Assembly (NCBI GenBank): GCA_019918135.1
Contig: WBZZ01000817.1
Coordinates: forward strand, 127,501 to 157,500
DNA: 30,000 nt
Direction of reading: 5' to 3'
Source of the DNA: Paulinella micropora
Taxonomy: Eukaryota > Cercozoa > Imbricatea > Euglyphida > Paulinellidae
Each line of letters opens with the position of its first letter. Position 1 is the first letter of the stretch. The notes under the pieces were generated by a model that had not been told where the DNA came from, searched no databases, and saw only the letters and a list, made by a program, of their open reading frames with translations. The translations under genes and the position numbers were made by a program. Of this stretch, positions 1-10,947 are shown piece after piece.

Positions 1-837
1 CACCCTCGTCTGCTTCAAGTCAGTAAAAGCAGTTCGACAGCATTTTACCACAACAAGCCAACTTTTGCAACACACAGTATATGATTGTACCTATGAATAA
101 TCTCTTTACGTAAGCAGAACATCTATAATAAACCTTCAAAGGTGCAACGAAAACTTGAAAGATCTTCTAGAAGCTTCATAAACTAATGTTACTTTCTGTT
201 GTATAGCTGTTGGGGGACGCACCTTGGATGCCCAAGGATCCGCCTGTGCCTCGTTAATTCGTCCAAGCTCTTCAATGCAACCTACTTGCTTGCACGGACC
301 TCCTACTTGGCTTCTCGCTCCTTTCGCGCTCTCCTCTTGTTTCCACTCATTATTACCCCCTCTTTTCATTCTTACTCCCTCCCCCCCCCCCCCTCTCTCT
401 CCTTTCTGTCTTTTTTTACGCAAACCACTTCAATAAGAAAATACTTGGCACTAGTAGGATAAGTGCCAAGCGTGAGAGGAAAATTCTTTTTTCTTTCCCT
501 TCGCCTCTTCTTCCTTCATCGTCTTCCTTCCTCTTGCCTTCATATTTTTCGCTACTTTCGTCGAGAGAGGAATACCTGCCACATAAAAGGAGCGAAGTGT
601 TGTAGACATTAAGTATGAGTCTTTAACGAAAGTGGTCTGGTGAACAGAGACAGGTATATTGCTTATTATGTTTTTCGAAAGTTGGTCATGCAAAAAATAT
701 TTCAGATATTATGATATAATTTTAGCTGGCAGAGAAAATGTAAATTTTGGCTTAGTTCATTACGGTGAACCTCGAAATTAAGAGTCATCGACTGCACAGA
801 GTGATCCGGTCTCTGCATGCCTTGAAACTGTGACTGC

Positions 838-922
838 TTTTTTTTTTTTTTTTTTTTTTCTTTTCTCTCTTCTTCTTCTTCTTCTTCTTCTTCTTCTTCT
901 TCTTCTTCTTCTTCTTCTTCTT
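838..922. repeat. poly-T plus (TTC)n microsatellite
   Basis: A run of 22 T is followed after a short interruption by about 17 uninterrupted TTC units. It produces artefactual poly-Lys, poly-Glu and poly-Leu open frames on both strands. Confidence 0.95.
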
Positions 923-948
923 TACGCAAGCACTGACGGTTTTGATAA

Positions 949-1118
949 AATACTTGCCACTCGTAGAGGTGAGTGGGAAGCAGAAAAGATAGAATGGAAG
1001 TGGTATCACAGAGATACAATAACGGTCTCCCGAAAACTTGGCAACATGAAGCGTAAAAAGAAAACAAAAAAATTAAAAGATAAAATAAAAGAAGAATTCC
1101 TACAAGTGGCAAGTATTG
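949..1118. repeat. possible short inverted-repeat (MITE-like) element
   Basis: The left end reads TACTTGCCACTCGTAG and the right end is its near reverse complement, CTACAAGTGGCAAGTA, about 170 bp apart, with AT-rich DNA between. A related left-end motif occurs at about 436-456 and a weaker inverted partner near 570. No target-site duplication is obvious. It could be chance similarity within a repeat-rich region. Confidence 0.35.
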
Positions 1119-1454
1119 TTAGGTAATAGGTTGGTAACAGGAGTAGTAACTAATATCTCCATGTATTTAACCGGGTTATGCGGTTAGATCAAGTATCAGA
1201 ACAATAAATGCCAAGCCATCTTTGTGGACCGAGGCGCGGCGGGTATATCTGCCCCCACAAAGTGGGTCCAGTTATTGTTCCGTTTGTCATGACTTATCAT
1301 TCGTTTCAGTCGTCCGTTTCCGTTGGACTCGTGACGAGGTACAATCATTCAAGTCATTCCTTTACGCATGGTTCGGTACTCCGTACGTGATACGCTACAA
1401 TATGTTATCATATGTAAAGTGGCACTTATGAAATTAAAATAAGTTTTGTGATGA

Positions 1455-2203
1455 ATTGTAGTCATCACCCCCCGGATAGCAGGTAAAAAGTATTGCTACC
1501 CTTTTTCCAGTATCGTTTGTCCGGATTGGACCTAATGTCATTTTATTCCTGGTCTGTTGCCAGGCGTTTTCTTGAAGTTTTCGCCGCGGGCTCAAGTTCA
1601 CTGAGCTAATACAACGAGACATTATTCTCATCTTTTGAGGACTGTGTTTGGTTGTACAGACTTTTTATATGAGCTATCATTGGGGGCATTACATTTGGAG
1701 TCCACATCACTAGGCTGATTTCTTTCTGCACTGTCACACGCCGTGACAGGCAACAGAACGAATTTTCACTGACCTGTCTCACACGGGGACGTCAGACAAA
1801 AACCGTGGCAAATGCTCCAACACATAACCTTTGAGCAACTCAGCATGCTCATTATAGAGGCCTTTACCAACTCCTTTCAGAGTCCACCGGTCCTGTCTCA
1901 CACAGCTACCAAAAGGGAGGGAAGGCAACTTTAATAAAAGAGAATTCTGACAACTACAGTACGTCGCAAAACTAAGATAAGCGCAACATAAATTTCAAAT
2001 AAGCTGGAGGGAAACTATAATGACTGGACTCCAGTTACTGACTAGACAGATTAAGTTAATACTGCCACTAGAGTGGCAAAATATAGTGTCCGCTGTATCA
2101 CTGAATAATTAAGTGGAAATTGTACTGTCAGTCCTTATGAAAAATCAAACTACCCTAGTAACGGTAACTCCGGGTAACGTCGGAAATGAAATAGGAATAA
2201 CGC
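1455..2203. repeat. long dispersed repeat, left copy (partner at 28795-29520)
   Basis: Two blocks match the right copy in order and orientation. Block 1 (about 1455-1690) starts CATCACCCCCCG and includes the shared strings ACTGAGCTAATA and GAGGACTGTGTTTGGTT; it looks roughly 65-70% similar by eye. Block 2 (about 2093-2203), beginning ATCACTGAATAATTAAG, is nearly identical to 29403-29517 apart from a short ATTAATA insertion in the right copy. The middle does not align visibly. The reverse complement of the CACCCCCCGG start resembles a polypurine tract, so this may belong to an LTR element, but no LTR pair is established. Confidence 0.6.
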
Positions 2204-2629
2204 TCCCTCTTAGTTATTTGTCATAACTACGTCACTATATTCAGTGTAGTCTAGCATTTAGAAGAAAAAAAAATTCGAACGCTTCCCGTAAGGGGTATCA
2301 AAAGTCCAAAAAAATTATATATATAAATGTGGTAGAGGTGTGAGAAAAAGGTGAAAAGAAAGGAAGCGATCAGTTCTTTGCGTAGAAGTAAAAGTCTCCA
2401 GTGTCTGTGGCCACCGGCCGCCGGAAATGTCTGGTGCGGGTGGCACACCACCCCGGGTCCAACGGGCTCCCCGATCCCCCGCCACCAACTGCCTCGATCC
2501 TACGATCCAATTGCCAAGCGCGGCCAGATCAACACCTATAGGAGAGGACACACTCGCACAAAGGAGAACACAAAGAAAAACAAAACACAAAGCATCGGTG
2601 AAACACCCGTAATTATTCCGGGGATTCCG
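2204..2629. other. no supported gene; 3' flank of copia fragment
   Basis: This lies downstream of the minus-strand copia RNase H end. It holds an A-run, a TATATATA stretch near 2318, and a GC-richer patch at 2405-2530. No polypurine tract or LTR boundary is clear. Short open frames on both strands have no recognisable content. Confidence 0.5.
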
Positions 2630-3923
2630 GAATGATGACCGTGAATTTGTTCAGCAAATACATGAACTGATCACGGGGCAACGGTTTAGTAAGTAAATCA
2701 CCTATTTGCTTTTTAGTACTGACTTTAATAAACTTTATCTCACCATCTCTCTGTGAATGATGTATAAATGTAGTTCGAGAGGTAAATGTTTGGTGCGTGG
2801 TCCGGATAATCCCCGTTCGCCTGCGAGAATTGTTTGGGTGTTATCCTCATATAATTCAACCGGATCTTTTTGCGGAATTCCGAGTTCCTGTCTAACATGA
2901 CCTACAGCTAGACCCTCTCTAATACATTCAGCTGCTGCAAATATTTCAGCATCATTCGAGCTAAGGGCTATCCTACTCTGTCTCTTAGAAAGCCAACCTA
3001 TAGGGTCCCCCCCCCCCTAGAATTACGTATCCCGTACGTGACTTTCCGGTTTTATTGCAAACCTTATGGGCCGCATCGGGCCATAACGTGACTTTTGGAT
3101 AGGATTGACCCTCTTGCGAGGACTTAGGCCCGTGAAATTCTAACCCGCGAGATGAGCCGATCAAATGCCGCAATATCCTTCCTAACATGGCATAAGTGAC
3201 TCCCTTATCTATGGTCTGCATGACACTAGCTGCATTGAGCGCCTGTTCTATATCCGGCCTAGTCATCTTTAAGTTAAATAAAAAGACTACCAACTATGCT
3301 AGCTATAGCAAACTTACGCAACGCTGCATCATCGGACATAGCTCAGGGCAACTGATCTAGTGCAGGGGTGCTTACGGGGCGGGACTTATCATATCCAAAC
3401 TCCCTTAACACCTGTAATTGGTACTTACGTTGATGAAGGCCGATTCGTCCCCCTTCCTGTACTATTTCAATCCCTTTGAACTCCCTTACAACTCCTAGCC
3501 GTTTTAGCGGGAAATGCTTCTCCAAAGCACTTGCCAAGTCTTCATACGCCTTCTTGCTGGGCGCCGTAAAGACTAAGTCATCTACATGAAAGATCCCCAC
3601 TATGGCTTCTCTTATGAGCTGCCTTTTTTAACAAACATGCAAAGGTCTGAGTCTAAAAGCCTAAAGCCAAGCTCCTCTAACTTTGGGGCTAATATCTCAT
3701 ACCATCTACGGCCTGCTTGCGGCGCGCCATACAAAGCACCATCAATACGCAGTATCATCCCCTGATGCCCCTCTCTGTCTAACCCATCAGGAGCATAGGC
3801 AAAAACAGGGTCATGCATTCGCGCATTAAGGTAGGCATTCTTAAAATCAACACCATACAGCTTATGGCCATGCCAAGCAGCAAGCTTTGCCGTGAAAGAC
3901 GATGACTGAATATATTCGCTCAT
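2630..3923 (-). pseudogene. copia-type Pol fragment: reverse transcriptase to RNase H (family 1)
   Basis: Translated pieces on the minus strand follow Ty1/copia Pol order. RT palm appears at 3905-3612 (GVDFKNAYLNARM, then DSDLCMFVKK). The catalytic FHVDD box is at about 3590, followed by VSTPALDQLP. The connection domain is at 3293 (KMTRPDIEQALNAASVMQTI), and RNase H has WPDAAHK, then LSSNDAEIF and VELYEDNTQTI (about 2870-2960). The C-terminal LLTKPLPRDQF lies near 2650. Integrase, protease and Gag are absent. The frame shifts near 3605-3630 (T-run) and at 3009-3018 (C-run of about 10), and a stop occurs between 3343 and 3293. Either this is a dead copy or homopolymer lengths are mis-assembled. 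RT identity is certain; the family name is mine. Confidence 0.9.
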
Positions 3924-5016
3924 GAATCAAAACCGTGATCCGAACTGAGAGGAGTGCTCCGGACGTAAATCCGAAATACACACGACTAAAAGCAAGTCTG
4001 ATTAAACACAATTGACGGACTATTCCTTCTGAGGAATTCCGGCAGATTGAGTTCCGGATGTCAGTAAATGACACTAAAATAATCCCACGACTACTTCCTT
4101 GTTACTGGAACTGAACTTTACTGAGAATACAATCACTTTCCGTTTTACTCTAGAACTATGCCGCGTCACTGCAATGATTATGGTTGTAAGCACAACTAAT
4201 GACTGTGACTAATTATAATATGGACTGAATGACTGTAACTGTTCTATCTATACTGTGTCCTAACTGACCATCCATCTGTACTGATTAAAATGGTAACTGA
4301 CATATTGTATTGGTAAATAGTTAATTATAAGTGCCACCTGTGCCACTAAATAACGACTAATATGGAAAAACGGTATTATCATAATTACAAATATGTTAGC
4401 AAGTGTGAGGCTGTGACGCTCCCCCTTAATTAGATAATATCGTAAATGAACGGAATAAGTAAATTGTAAATACTATACTAATAGTTCTGTACTAATTTAG
4501 AAATAATCGCCCTCGGTACGTACTGAGCAGTCGGATACTACCAATTCATTACGCGATAATAACCATATTACGTTTGAACTGCAGTCGTCGTTGGTACGTG
4601 TCATCGCAGGTCGATAGGTCCATCGCAGTTACTAATTCGTAAGTACTGGTTAATTAATTGGCAAAGGCCGTGTCAATTTGTTACCCGTAATGTAACAATT
4701 ATTAGGCCATGCGTAATCGGATCGTAACGCGAATAAAAATAAAATTTTGCGAAGTTCATGACGTCTGAAGGGTCGGGAGCGTCGATCATAATTGAGCGTC
4801 GCGTTGCCCATAGATATCGCTTCATCGCCGATGAGCCGATGAATGGCTTCGCCATGCCAGTCTGCGGTGTAATAACTTCATTGTCCGCTCGTCAGTCCAC
4901 GCTGCCGTTGTGCGCTGAACATGCGGAGTCGAGACGATGCTGATGACGCTGAGTCAAGTTGGGTGCGAGCTTCGATCCCGTAGGTCTGTTGCCGGGCTGA
5001 TCGGACTCCTTCGGTA
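3924..5016. other. AT-rich retroelement-associated region, no intact gene
   Basis: The stretch 4080-4320 is rich in GACTG/ACTGA words. The only structural signals I can name are the polypurine-tract-like site at 4418-4433 and the PBS-like site at 5017-5031. A 60-codon minus-strand open frame at 4855-4673 lies where a Gag start would be expected after that PBS, but nothing in it is recognisable as Gag. Confidence 0.5.
4418..4433 (-). other. polypurine-tract-like site
   Basis: On the minus strand this reads CTAATTAAGGGGGAGC. The same core, (A)ATTA(A)GGGGGAGC, sits exactly at the edge of the 289-bp LTR-like repeat at 17045-17056, which supports reading it as a copia plus-strand primer. The adjoining LTR would run to lower coordinates, but I cannot define its end. 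Confidence 0.5.
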
Positions 5017-5031
5017 GAACCGGGCGCGCCA
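5017..5031 (-). other. possible tRNA primer binding site
   Basis: On the minus strand this reads TGGCGCGCCCGGTTC. It begins TGG, as a site complementary to a tRNA CCA end should, and its complement resembles a tRNA T-stem and acceptor 3' end. It lies just inside the proposed LTR end. A tRNA match was not tested. Confidence 0.4.
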
Positions 5032-5036
5032 ATTTC

Positions 5037-5648
5037 TGAATTTGTATCATATATGTTCTATCTCATTAGTAACCTTATATGAAGTGTGACTTAGAAAAAT
5101 CCGAGTCGTCAGTACGACTATGATGCCTCGAAGTTGAATTAATAGAAGGTAACATAATAGAAGCAACATAAATGAAAAATAGTTCCATTATATCAAATAT
5201 TGCATTTGAACATAAAACATGTTGCAATTTTATATATCAAATGTATTACTAACTTCATATGAGACGTCCTTCTCAGTTAAAAAAAAATGAGTGCGTCTAT
5301 CATATATTCACGTCTTACAACGTTAATCATGCAACTTCATAAATACACAAAATTACTACATTAAAATTAAGATCTGTATGCGTCTATCCGACTTGTGACG
5401 AAATTGATCAAGTATTTCAACATTAGTAACGAATAAGAAGTGCTTATGTAAATGAAATGATGCGAAATCGACAGATCGGGAGCAATGTCAACAATTCTAC
5501 CTTTGTAAGATGTATCTATCCTATACTTCCCTGATTCCGATCGATGTTCGATTCGCGCGTCTGAAGGAACTACCTGATTAAGAAAAATGATCAGTAAGTC
5601 AACAAGAACATGCCATAACTATTGACTATGCTGTTTTCTCTCAAAGGT
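5037..5648 (-). repeat. possible LTR (minus-strand element), ~610 bp
   Basis: The stretch is defined by its neighbours: a GGGGGAGC polypurine tract at 5650-5661 on the upstream side of the minus strand and a TGGCGCGCC primer-binding-like site at 5017-5031 on the other. The sense strand could start TGAGAG and end AATTCA, giving TG...CA ends. No second copy was found in the window, so the boundaries rest on signals only. Confidence 0.35.
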
Positions 5649-5649
5649 T

Positions 5650-5661
5650 GCTCCCCCTGAG
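5650..5661 (-). other. polypurine-tract-like site after RNase H fragment
   Basis: The minus strand reads CTCAGGGGGAGC, about 240 nt downstream of the RNase H stop at 5902. This is the expected place for a copia PPT, and it shares the GGGGGAGC core with the sites at 4418 and 17045. Confidence 0.5.
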
Positions 5662-5901
5662 CCTATTCTATCTTGTGGCTAAGTCCTGTGACTTTAGCTC
5701 GCTTTCCATGCTCTCTTCTCCCTAAGCTCCTATCTCAGCCAACGAACTCGTTGTATTGCTCGTGCGCTTCTCAGAGTCGGCTCGGGCCTTTTTACACCTG
5801 ATTACGATACATGCGTATGCGAAAATTTGCGTAAATGCGGTTACGAAAATTAACGTATTCGTTGATCACGATAAAATTTGAAATTAACAATATTACCTTG
5901 T

Positions 5902-6555
5902 TTATTCCATCTTAATCGTGAATTTATCCAAAAGATAATCCGTCTGTTCTTTAGGAAGGTGCTTATTTGAAACATCACCGATTTGCTCATCTGTACTTAC
6001 TTTCCGAAATTTTACGATTCCGAGATTTTCCAGTTCGTGCAAAAAGTGTTCTTCCACGAGAAGATGCTTAGTTCGCGGTCCCGCTAAACCTCGCTGTGCT
6101 GCTAAGATTGTTTGTGCATTATCTTCGAACACATCAACGGGATTATTCTGTGCTAAGCCTATCTCTGTGAGAATGTTTTTGACTGCCGTCACTACTGGGC
6201 TGCCGCCAACGAGCATCACGTATCCGGTTCTCGACTTACCAGTCTTGAGACAAGCTTTGTGCGCGGCATCCGGGTAAACGGAAATTTGTTCAACCAACCC
6301 GGATCTTGTGCCCGATTTGAATCGCAAACCCCGTAAATTTTTCAAGTAGCGGATGCATTTGCCTAATCGCGCGTAAGCAACTCCCGCGTCGATTGTCTGC
6401 ATAACGCTCGCGGCGTTTACAGCTTCATCGATGTCCGGTCTCGTCATCTTCGCTAGAAATAGGAGACTACCGACTATCTGGGGAATTGAAAACTGTCTGA
6501 GATTGGCCGAACTGTGCATCGGGGCTGGATCGATCTTTGTACCCGGGGTAGCGCA
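5902..6555 (-). pseudogene. copia-type Pol C-terminus: connection and RNase H (family 2)
   Basis: One open frame of about 205 codons carries IVGSLLFLAKMTRPDI, then a run closely resembling family 1 (NAASVMQTIDAGVAYARLG). RNase H acidic motifs follow (VYPDAAHKA and VFEDNAQTI), and the C-terminal HLPKEQTDYLLDKF corresponds to the usual copia end. The stretch between the glycine-rich GGSP and NILTEIG is shorter than in family 1: the LSS.DAE segment is missing, so an acidic residue of the RNase H site is probably lost. RT proper is absent. Its 5' edge at about 6555 abuts the last exon of the lysine-rich gene, which suggests insertion into or recombination with that gene. Confidence 0.85.
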
Positions 6556-6934
6556 GGTGCCTTGGTCGCTCTCTTGGGCCTGCCGTTAGCATACTCTCCG
6601 TACAGCTCTGGCTGATCACGCAGCCACTCGAATTCGTAAACTACTGGGAGCTGTTCCACCGGGCGATGAACGATGTTTCCATGGCCATCGTACTGTACAG
6701 CCCTCTTTGCTATGTCGGGGGCAATCTCTTTGTCCCACACTGCTTGAGGTAGGTCTTTGAGTAAAGCGGAACGCACGGGATCGATGACTTTCTGACCAAC
6801 AAACTGGAGCTGACGGAATACCTCCCTGTCGTTCGGTCCTTAACGTGACGAGAAATTAAAAACGATTTCGGCAATTCTGTAATGTCAGATTCGCCTTTCT
6901 TCAAAAACTGCGTGGACAGCTTGGTGGCCGGTCT

Positions 6935-6977
<43 letters not shown>

Positions 6978-8427
6978 GCATAAATTCATCAATATACATA
7001 CCCACACGCAGTGAATTTCTCGCCCTCCCTACTCATCAGCTGCTTCCTAGGATAAACAGGCAAGTTTTTCAAGTTTTTGGCTTGGAGGGACTGCAGTACA
7101 GCCATGTGGCAAGGCGTCTTATTGGGGCCGGAGTTTGCATACACAAGATGAACACCCACAACTGTTTCCCCTTCTAAGAAGGAGTAATTGGTGCTAGCAT
7201 GGCACACGAAGCCATCATGGACAGGAAGTTTGGAGGGGTTAGGGCTATCCTTCGGTGGGGTGTCATCCTTTGGAGGAGTGTCATCCTTCTTTGGAGGGGG
7301 CTCATCCTTCTTTGAAGGGGGGGCGGTTGGTCTTCATCCTTCGGAGGGGGGGGGCGGTGGGGTGTCATCCTTCGGAGGGGAGGCCTTTTCTTTCTCAGAC
7401 TCTATATCTGCAAGTGCTCTGGCTCGTTCGTCTCTCTGTTTTTGTTCCAATCTTTCTCTCTCCTCTCTTTCCCTTTTCTCTTTTTCTCCTCGTCATCTTT
7501 TATCTTTTTCTCTGCGTCGGCCTTTTCTCTATCTTTTCTTTCTCTGTCTTGTCTTTTCTGTTCGTCTTCTTTTGCTTGTTGTTCGATCCTAGCCAACCCT
7601 TTTCTTCTTTCTTCCTTCTGTGCTTCACTCAAAATCGCTCTCTCTGGTTTCTTTTTTTTGTTTCCTTCTTTCTTTTTTGTGCGAAGTGGCTTGTGATCAT
7701 CAGACTCTTCGTCCTTGTCATCGTCTTCGACCTTGTCATCGTCTTTGTTCTTGTCTGTGTTGTCTTCCTCCGTCTTCTTGCTTGGCTTTGTGCTCTTGTC
7801 TTTTTTCTTTGTGTTCTTGTTTTTGCTCTTGTTTTTCTTTTTGCTCTTGTCTTTGTCTTTGTCTGTCTCCTTGTCTTTGTCTGTCTCCTTGCCTTTCTTG
7901 TATTTGTTCTCATCTGTCTCCTCTTTGTTTGCCTCTCTGCTCTCTGTCACTTCGTCTTCTTTTTTCTTCTTAGGCTTTTTCTTTTTAGGCTGTTGGTGTT
8001 CATCTTCGTATCTTTTTACTTCTTTCTGCTCTCTCTTTCTCTTTCCAGTTCCCCCTCCACCCTCCTTCCATTTTGTTGGTGGCAACGGAAACTTGGTGGT
8101 CGCGTTCCATCGCACCATGAAACCCTCGCATACGTTCCTCCACTGGCCATCCGCTGGCCAATCATACAGCGGCTGCCTTTTCTCCACGTAGGACGCCTGG
8201 TCTATGACCCCAGACAACTCCAGGACCCCTTTCTTGCTCACGTTGCCCAGAAGGAGCCAATTGTCCGTTGCATCCACCTCCAGGTAGACTGCTCTGTCTG
8301 CACTCTTTCTGTAGCCCAAAAGCGTGCCCACCTTCAGACAAAAAAACAATCCAAGAATTCAGCACTACGCACTTGAAAGCACACAGAGAGGCACTTAAGG
8401 CAGCAGGAGGCGACTTACTTTCGACAT
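6556..8427 (-). CDS. spliced gene for a Lys/Asp-rich, Pro-repeat protein of unknown function (3-exon model)
   Basis: Exon 1 (8427-8419) would encode only Met-Ser-Lys and ends at a GTAAGT donor. The acceptor follows a pyrimidine tract and exon 2 (8331-7002) resumes in phase. Its N-terminal ~80 residues look folded (VYLEVDATDNWLLLGNVSKK). Next come about 200 residues dominated by Lys, Glu and Asp with KDKETDKDKD-type repeats, a probable coiled coil, Pro-rich KDDTPP repeats (7390-7240), and a compact domain with two Cys (CHASTNYSFLEGETVVGVHLVY). A GTATGT donor at 7001 and a TTTTAG acceptor at 6933 join in phase to exon 3 (6932 to about 6556), which contains WDKEIAPDIAKRAVQYDGHG. Frame is lost near 7490, at the C-runs near 7317 and 7345, and near 6845. 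I recognise no family. Exon 3 might instead be copia linker sequence, since it ends GRPKRATKAPA just before the RNase H fragment. The highly charged middle suggests a nuclear or disordered protein, but that is inference. Confidence 0.45.
6933..7001 (-). other. predicted intron 2 containing an (AT)n repeat (69 nt)
   Basis: The donor is GTATGT and the acceptor TTTTAG, with an uninterrupted (AT)18 tract (6938-6973) filling about half of it. Phase 2 at the donor matches one leftover base at the acceptor, giving an open exon 3. The alternative is a stop after ACGYVY at 6989. Confidence 0.45.
6938..6973. repeat. (AT)n microsatellite
   Basis: About 18 AT dinucleotides without interruption. Confidence 0.95.
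8332..8418 (-). other. predicted intron 1 of lysine-rich gene (87 nt)
   Basis: The coding strand starts GTAAGT and ends with a T-rich tract followed by GTCTGAAG. Removing it joins ATG-TCG-AAA to GTG-GGC in phase 0. Without it the long frame has no ATG near its start. Confidence 0.55.
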
Positions 8428-9457
8428 ACTGCCTTGAGTTGATGTGGGGTTGCTCGTTTTTGACGCTTTGGGCGACGCTTCGGAGGTTGTGAACCTTCTT
8501 CAAAACCGCGTCGAAGTAAAAAGTCAACCGTCATTCCGGCCCGGAAAAAAGGCAGTCCAACCGGTGAAGTAATTTTTTGACTTGGGGTGTAACCGCAAGT
8601 TTTGGCTTCCAAAGCGACAACCCCTTTCATGGTGTTGTCAGCTCACCTTTCATGTTGTATTGCAGCAATTAGACACATTCTCGGAAGCGCACTAAACCTT
8701 TCATACTACCAAACCTACGTTTATCAGTGCCTGTTTTTTTTCGGCTGAAACTGACGTCTGTGGGTGCCTTTTAGGAACCTGGGAGGCAACTAGTTGTGCC
8801 TTCCATTTTTCTTTGTGGCGCTTGCCCACCTAGGTGCTGGCTGCAACGACGCAGGCCAGGTTAACAAACTGGATTTTCTTTCTACTATCTTTCCTCTGTT
8901 CTCATTTTTTTCCTTGTTCCTTTTCCCAATGTATTCGTTTCCGGAACCCCCGAGGCAAAACTCATTTTGCAAGCCATGTTTGTTTAGTTGCGTCCCTTGC
9001 CTCATGGGGCCTCTCAACGTGAGTTTGTAGGACTCAATGTCACAATATTCGATCCTATTATTGAACCGCCATATATATTCGATTGCGGGATTACAATTCA
9101 CGGGAAATTACCGCATTTATACCATTATATTATTCCGAACCGGCCGGTAGATTAGTTCCGTTGAGATTTAGCTATTTCCCTTTTATTGCCATTATTTACG
9201 GTAGATAGAATTATATTTATTGGTGTGACAAACGGACAGAAGTAATTTTGCAGTCAGACAGAAATGACAGGACACGGTCATTTACAGAAACTAGATACAG
9301 TCATTCTTTAGAATTCTAGAAATTCCTTTCACGTGATAAATCACATGGTTTAGAGGATGATCGAGATAGATTAGACAAGTTCGTTCTCATTAAATTCGTT
9401 TACGCATTCATTTGAAGCATAATCCGGAGAGGATTATTATTAGCATTCTGGAGAAGA
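8428..9457. other. intergenic; no supported gene
   Basis: The proximal part (8428-8650) is upstream of the lysine-rich gene and carries a 70-codon open frame without recognisable content. The distal part (about 9025-9445) is AT-rich, begins TGTAGGACTC and ends ATTAGCA just before the Gag start, so it could be a 5' LTR of that element. No second copy was found and no clear primer binding site follows. Confidence 0.4.
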
Positions 9458-10947
9458 ATGGCTACTACAGGTTATGAGAGAGCGCAAGTTGCCCTCAAAT
9501 GCCCATGTCTGCCCGCTAAGCCCCATGCCACATTTGATGATTGGCGTTGGTCGTTTTTGCAATTTGTAGAAGGAGTCGATCCCAAATTCTTATTGTCTCT
9601 TGCAGATGAGAATGCACCCCTGACGTTGGACGAGCTAAGGGCCTACGTCACCCCATCCGAAATTGATATTAAAAAGAGTAGAGAAGGTCTGGAGGCCGGT
9701 GACCCAGCGACGGAGACCGAGGAGCAGAAGGCAGCCATTGATGCACTTGCTGCTGGCTTCGGCTACGAAGATTTGGAAGCTTGCTTACCAGAGAAGGTAA
9801 GATTGCAATGTCAAGTGCGCCTGCGTTCATTCTTGTCTGATGCACTGCAGGGACACACTGCGTTGCTCACCTTGCGCAGAGCAGGTAATCATCCTAGTGA
9901 AATGTGGGCTAGGTTGAACGAAAAGTATGCACACGTAGGGCCCATTTCAAATCATAAGTTATTACAGGAGTTATTTACTGACAGAGTAGGCCATCAACAA
10001 ACGTAGAAGAATGGTTAGAGAGACAGGCACATCGTTACGAGAAGCTAGCTCAGAGGAATCTATCATTTCCGAATCAATTTAAGTGTGTCGCAACACTTCA
10101 GTGGCTCAAAGACTCAAAACATGCTGTTTTAGGCGACGCTGGTAGCGCGCTGTATTGGAGCAAGACTGACGCGGAAAAGCCGGATTACGAAGGTCTGTGT
10201 GCTAGAATGGAGGAGCTGTTACAGGCCGCAGAGATAAGTAAGCCAAAGAAGACAACATCGAACAAGAAACAGATGGCAACGATGTTACTTTTAGGTGATC
10301 GAGCCAAGCCGAAGGATGATGAGAAGCCGTCCAAGAGGTGTTGCAATTGTAAACGGGACCACCTCATTAAAAATTGTCGTGTTCGATGCCTTAGGCCTGA
10401 GTGCGTGAACAAGCCCACGCACACTGGAAATGAATGCAAGGTTCGCGGCCCAGTAAACAACCAAAACAAGTCGAGCGCGGGTTGGCGCAACCGCAACCGA
10501 AGTGGGGCGAATCCACGCAATGGGCGTGGAGGACGACCCACAGGTGAGAGATCCAAGGGCCGGACCTACAACACGCGAGCGGCTGCCAACATGGCGAAAG
10601 AGATCAAGACCGCTGCGCACGACGAAGTGGACGACGCGTGGTTCGGCATGGCCATCGACAACAACGTTGGATTCGAAGGTCTGCTGCCTTTAGTTGAGAT
10701 TGGCTCACGCAAGACGATGCCAGCTTATGAAGGTTACACTAGCACTTACCAGCCGTACGACGAACATTCAGCTAGAGTGACAGGCGTTAAGAGGCCGGCC
10801 AACGATGACCAGGGTGATCGCTCTGCAACCCGTCCGAAGGCGCAAAAGAAGTTGAAGGTGGACAAAAGCAACCCCGACGCACGAAAACTCAAGAAATGCG
10901 CCCACATGGTAATTAATGGGGCATGTGCGCATTACAACAAAATCTAG
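9458..10947 (+). pseudogene. gag: copia-like Gag with zinc knuckle (Gag1)
   Basis: ATG at 9458 opens 182 codons with the layout of copia capsid proteins, including DDWRWSFLQFVEGVDPKF and WARLNEKYAHVGPISNHKLL. A stop at 10004-10006 is bypassed by one frameshift at about 9984-9990; the other frame continues as NVEEWLERQAHRYEKL and stays open to 10947. A cysteine cluster at about 10339-10440 (CCNCKRDHLIKNC, then CLRPEC) is a nucleic-acid-binding zinc-knuckle-like motif, and the C-terminus is basic (Lys/Arg-rich). The last codons (HYNKI) run into the 289-bp LTR-like repeat, so protease and the rest of Pol are missing and the element is deleted. The frameshift could be programmed, an error, or decay. 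No protease motif follows. Confidence 0.8.

Larger units (their letters stand above)
1..1450. other. AT-leaning region with no supported gene
   Basis: I see no convincing coding sequence. The short open frames are low-complexity (poly-Lys, poly-Glu, Leu/Phe runs) and follow the pyrimidine tracts at about 365-420 and 838-922. A motif close to AATACTTGCCACTCGTAG recurs at about 435, 947 and, inverted, at about 1100, which suggests a short repeat family. No retroelement protein is recognisable here. Confidence 0.6.

Noticed and set aside
702..1112. Poly-Glu and poly-Lys proteins around 840-920
   Set aside because: Translations of a TTC microsatellite and T-run with no other content.
3930..5016. 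Complete LTR pair made from the 4418 and 5650 PPT sites
   Set aside because: The sequences beginning after the two sites do not resemble each other, so they are not two LTRs of one element.
7255..8376. 373-codon plus-strand frame rich in Phe, Leu and Val, looking like a membrane protein
   Set aside because: It is the antisense of Lys/Glu/Asp-rich coding sequence; the splice sites and folded terminal domains are on the minus strand.
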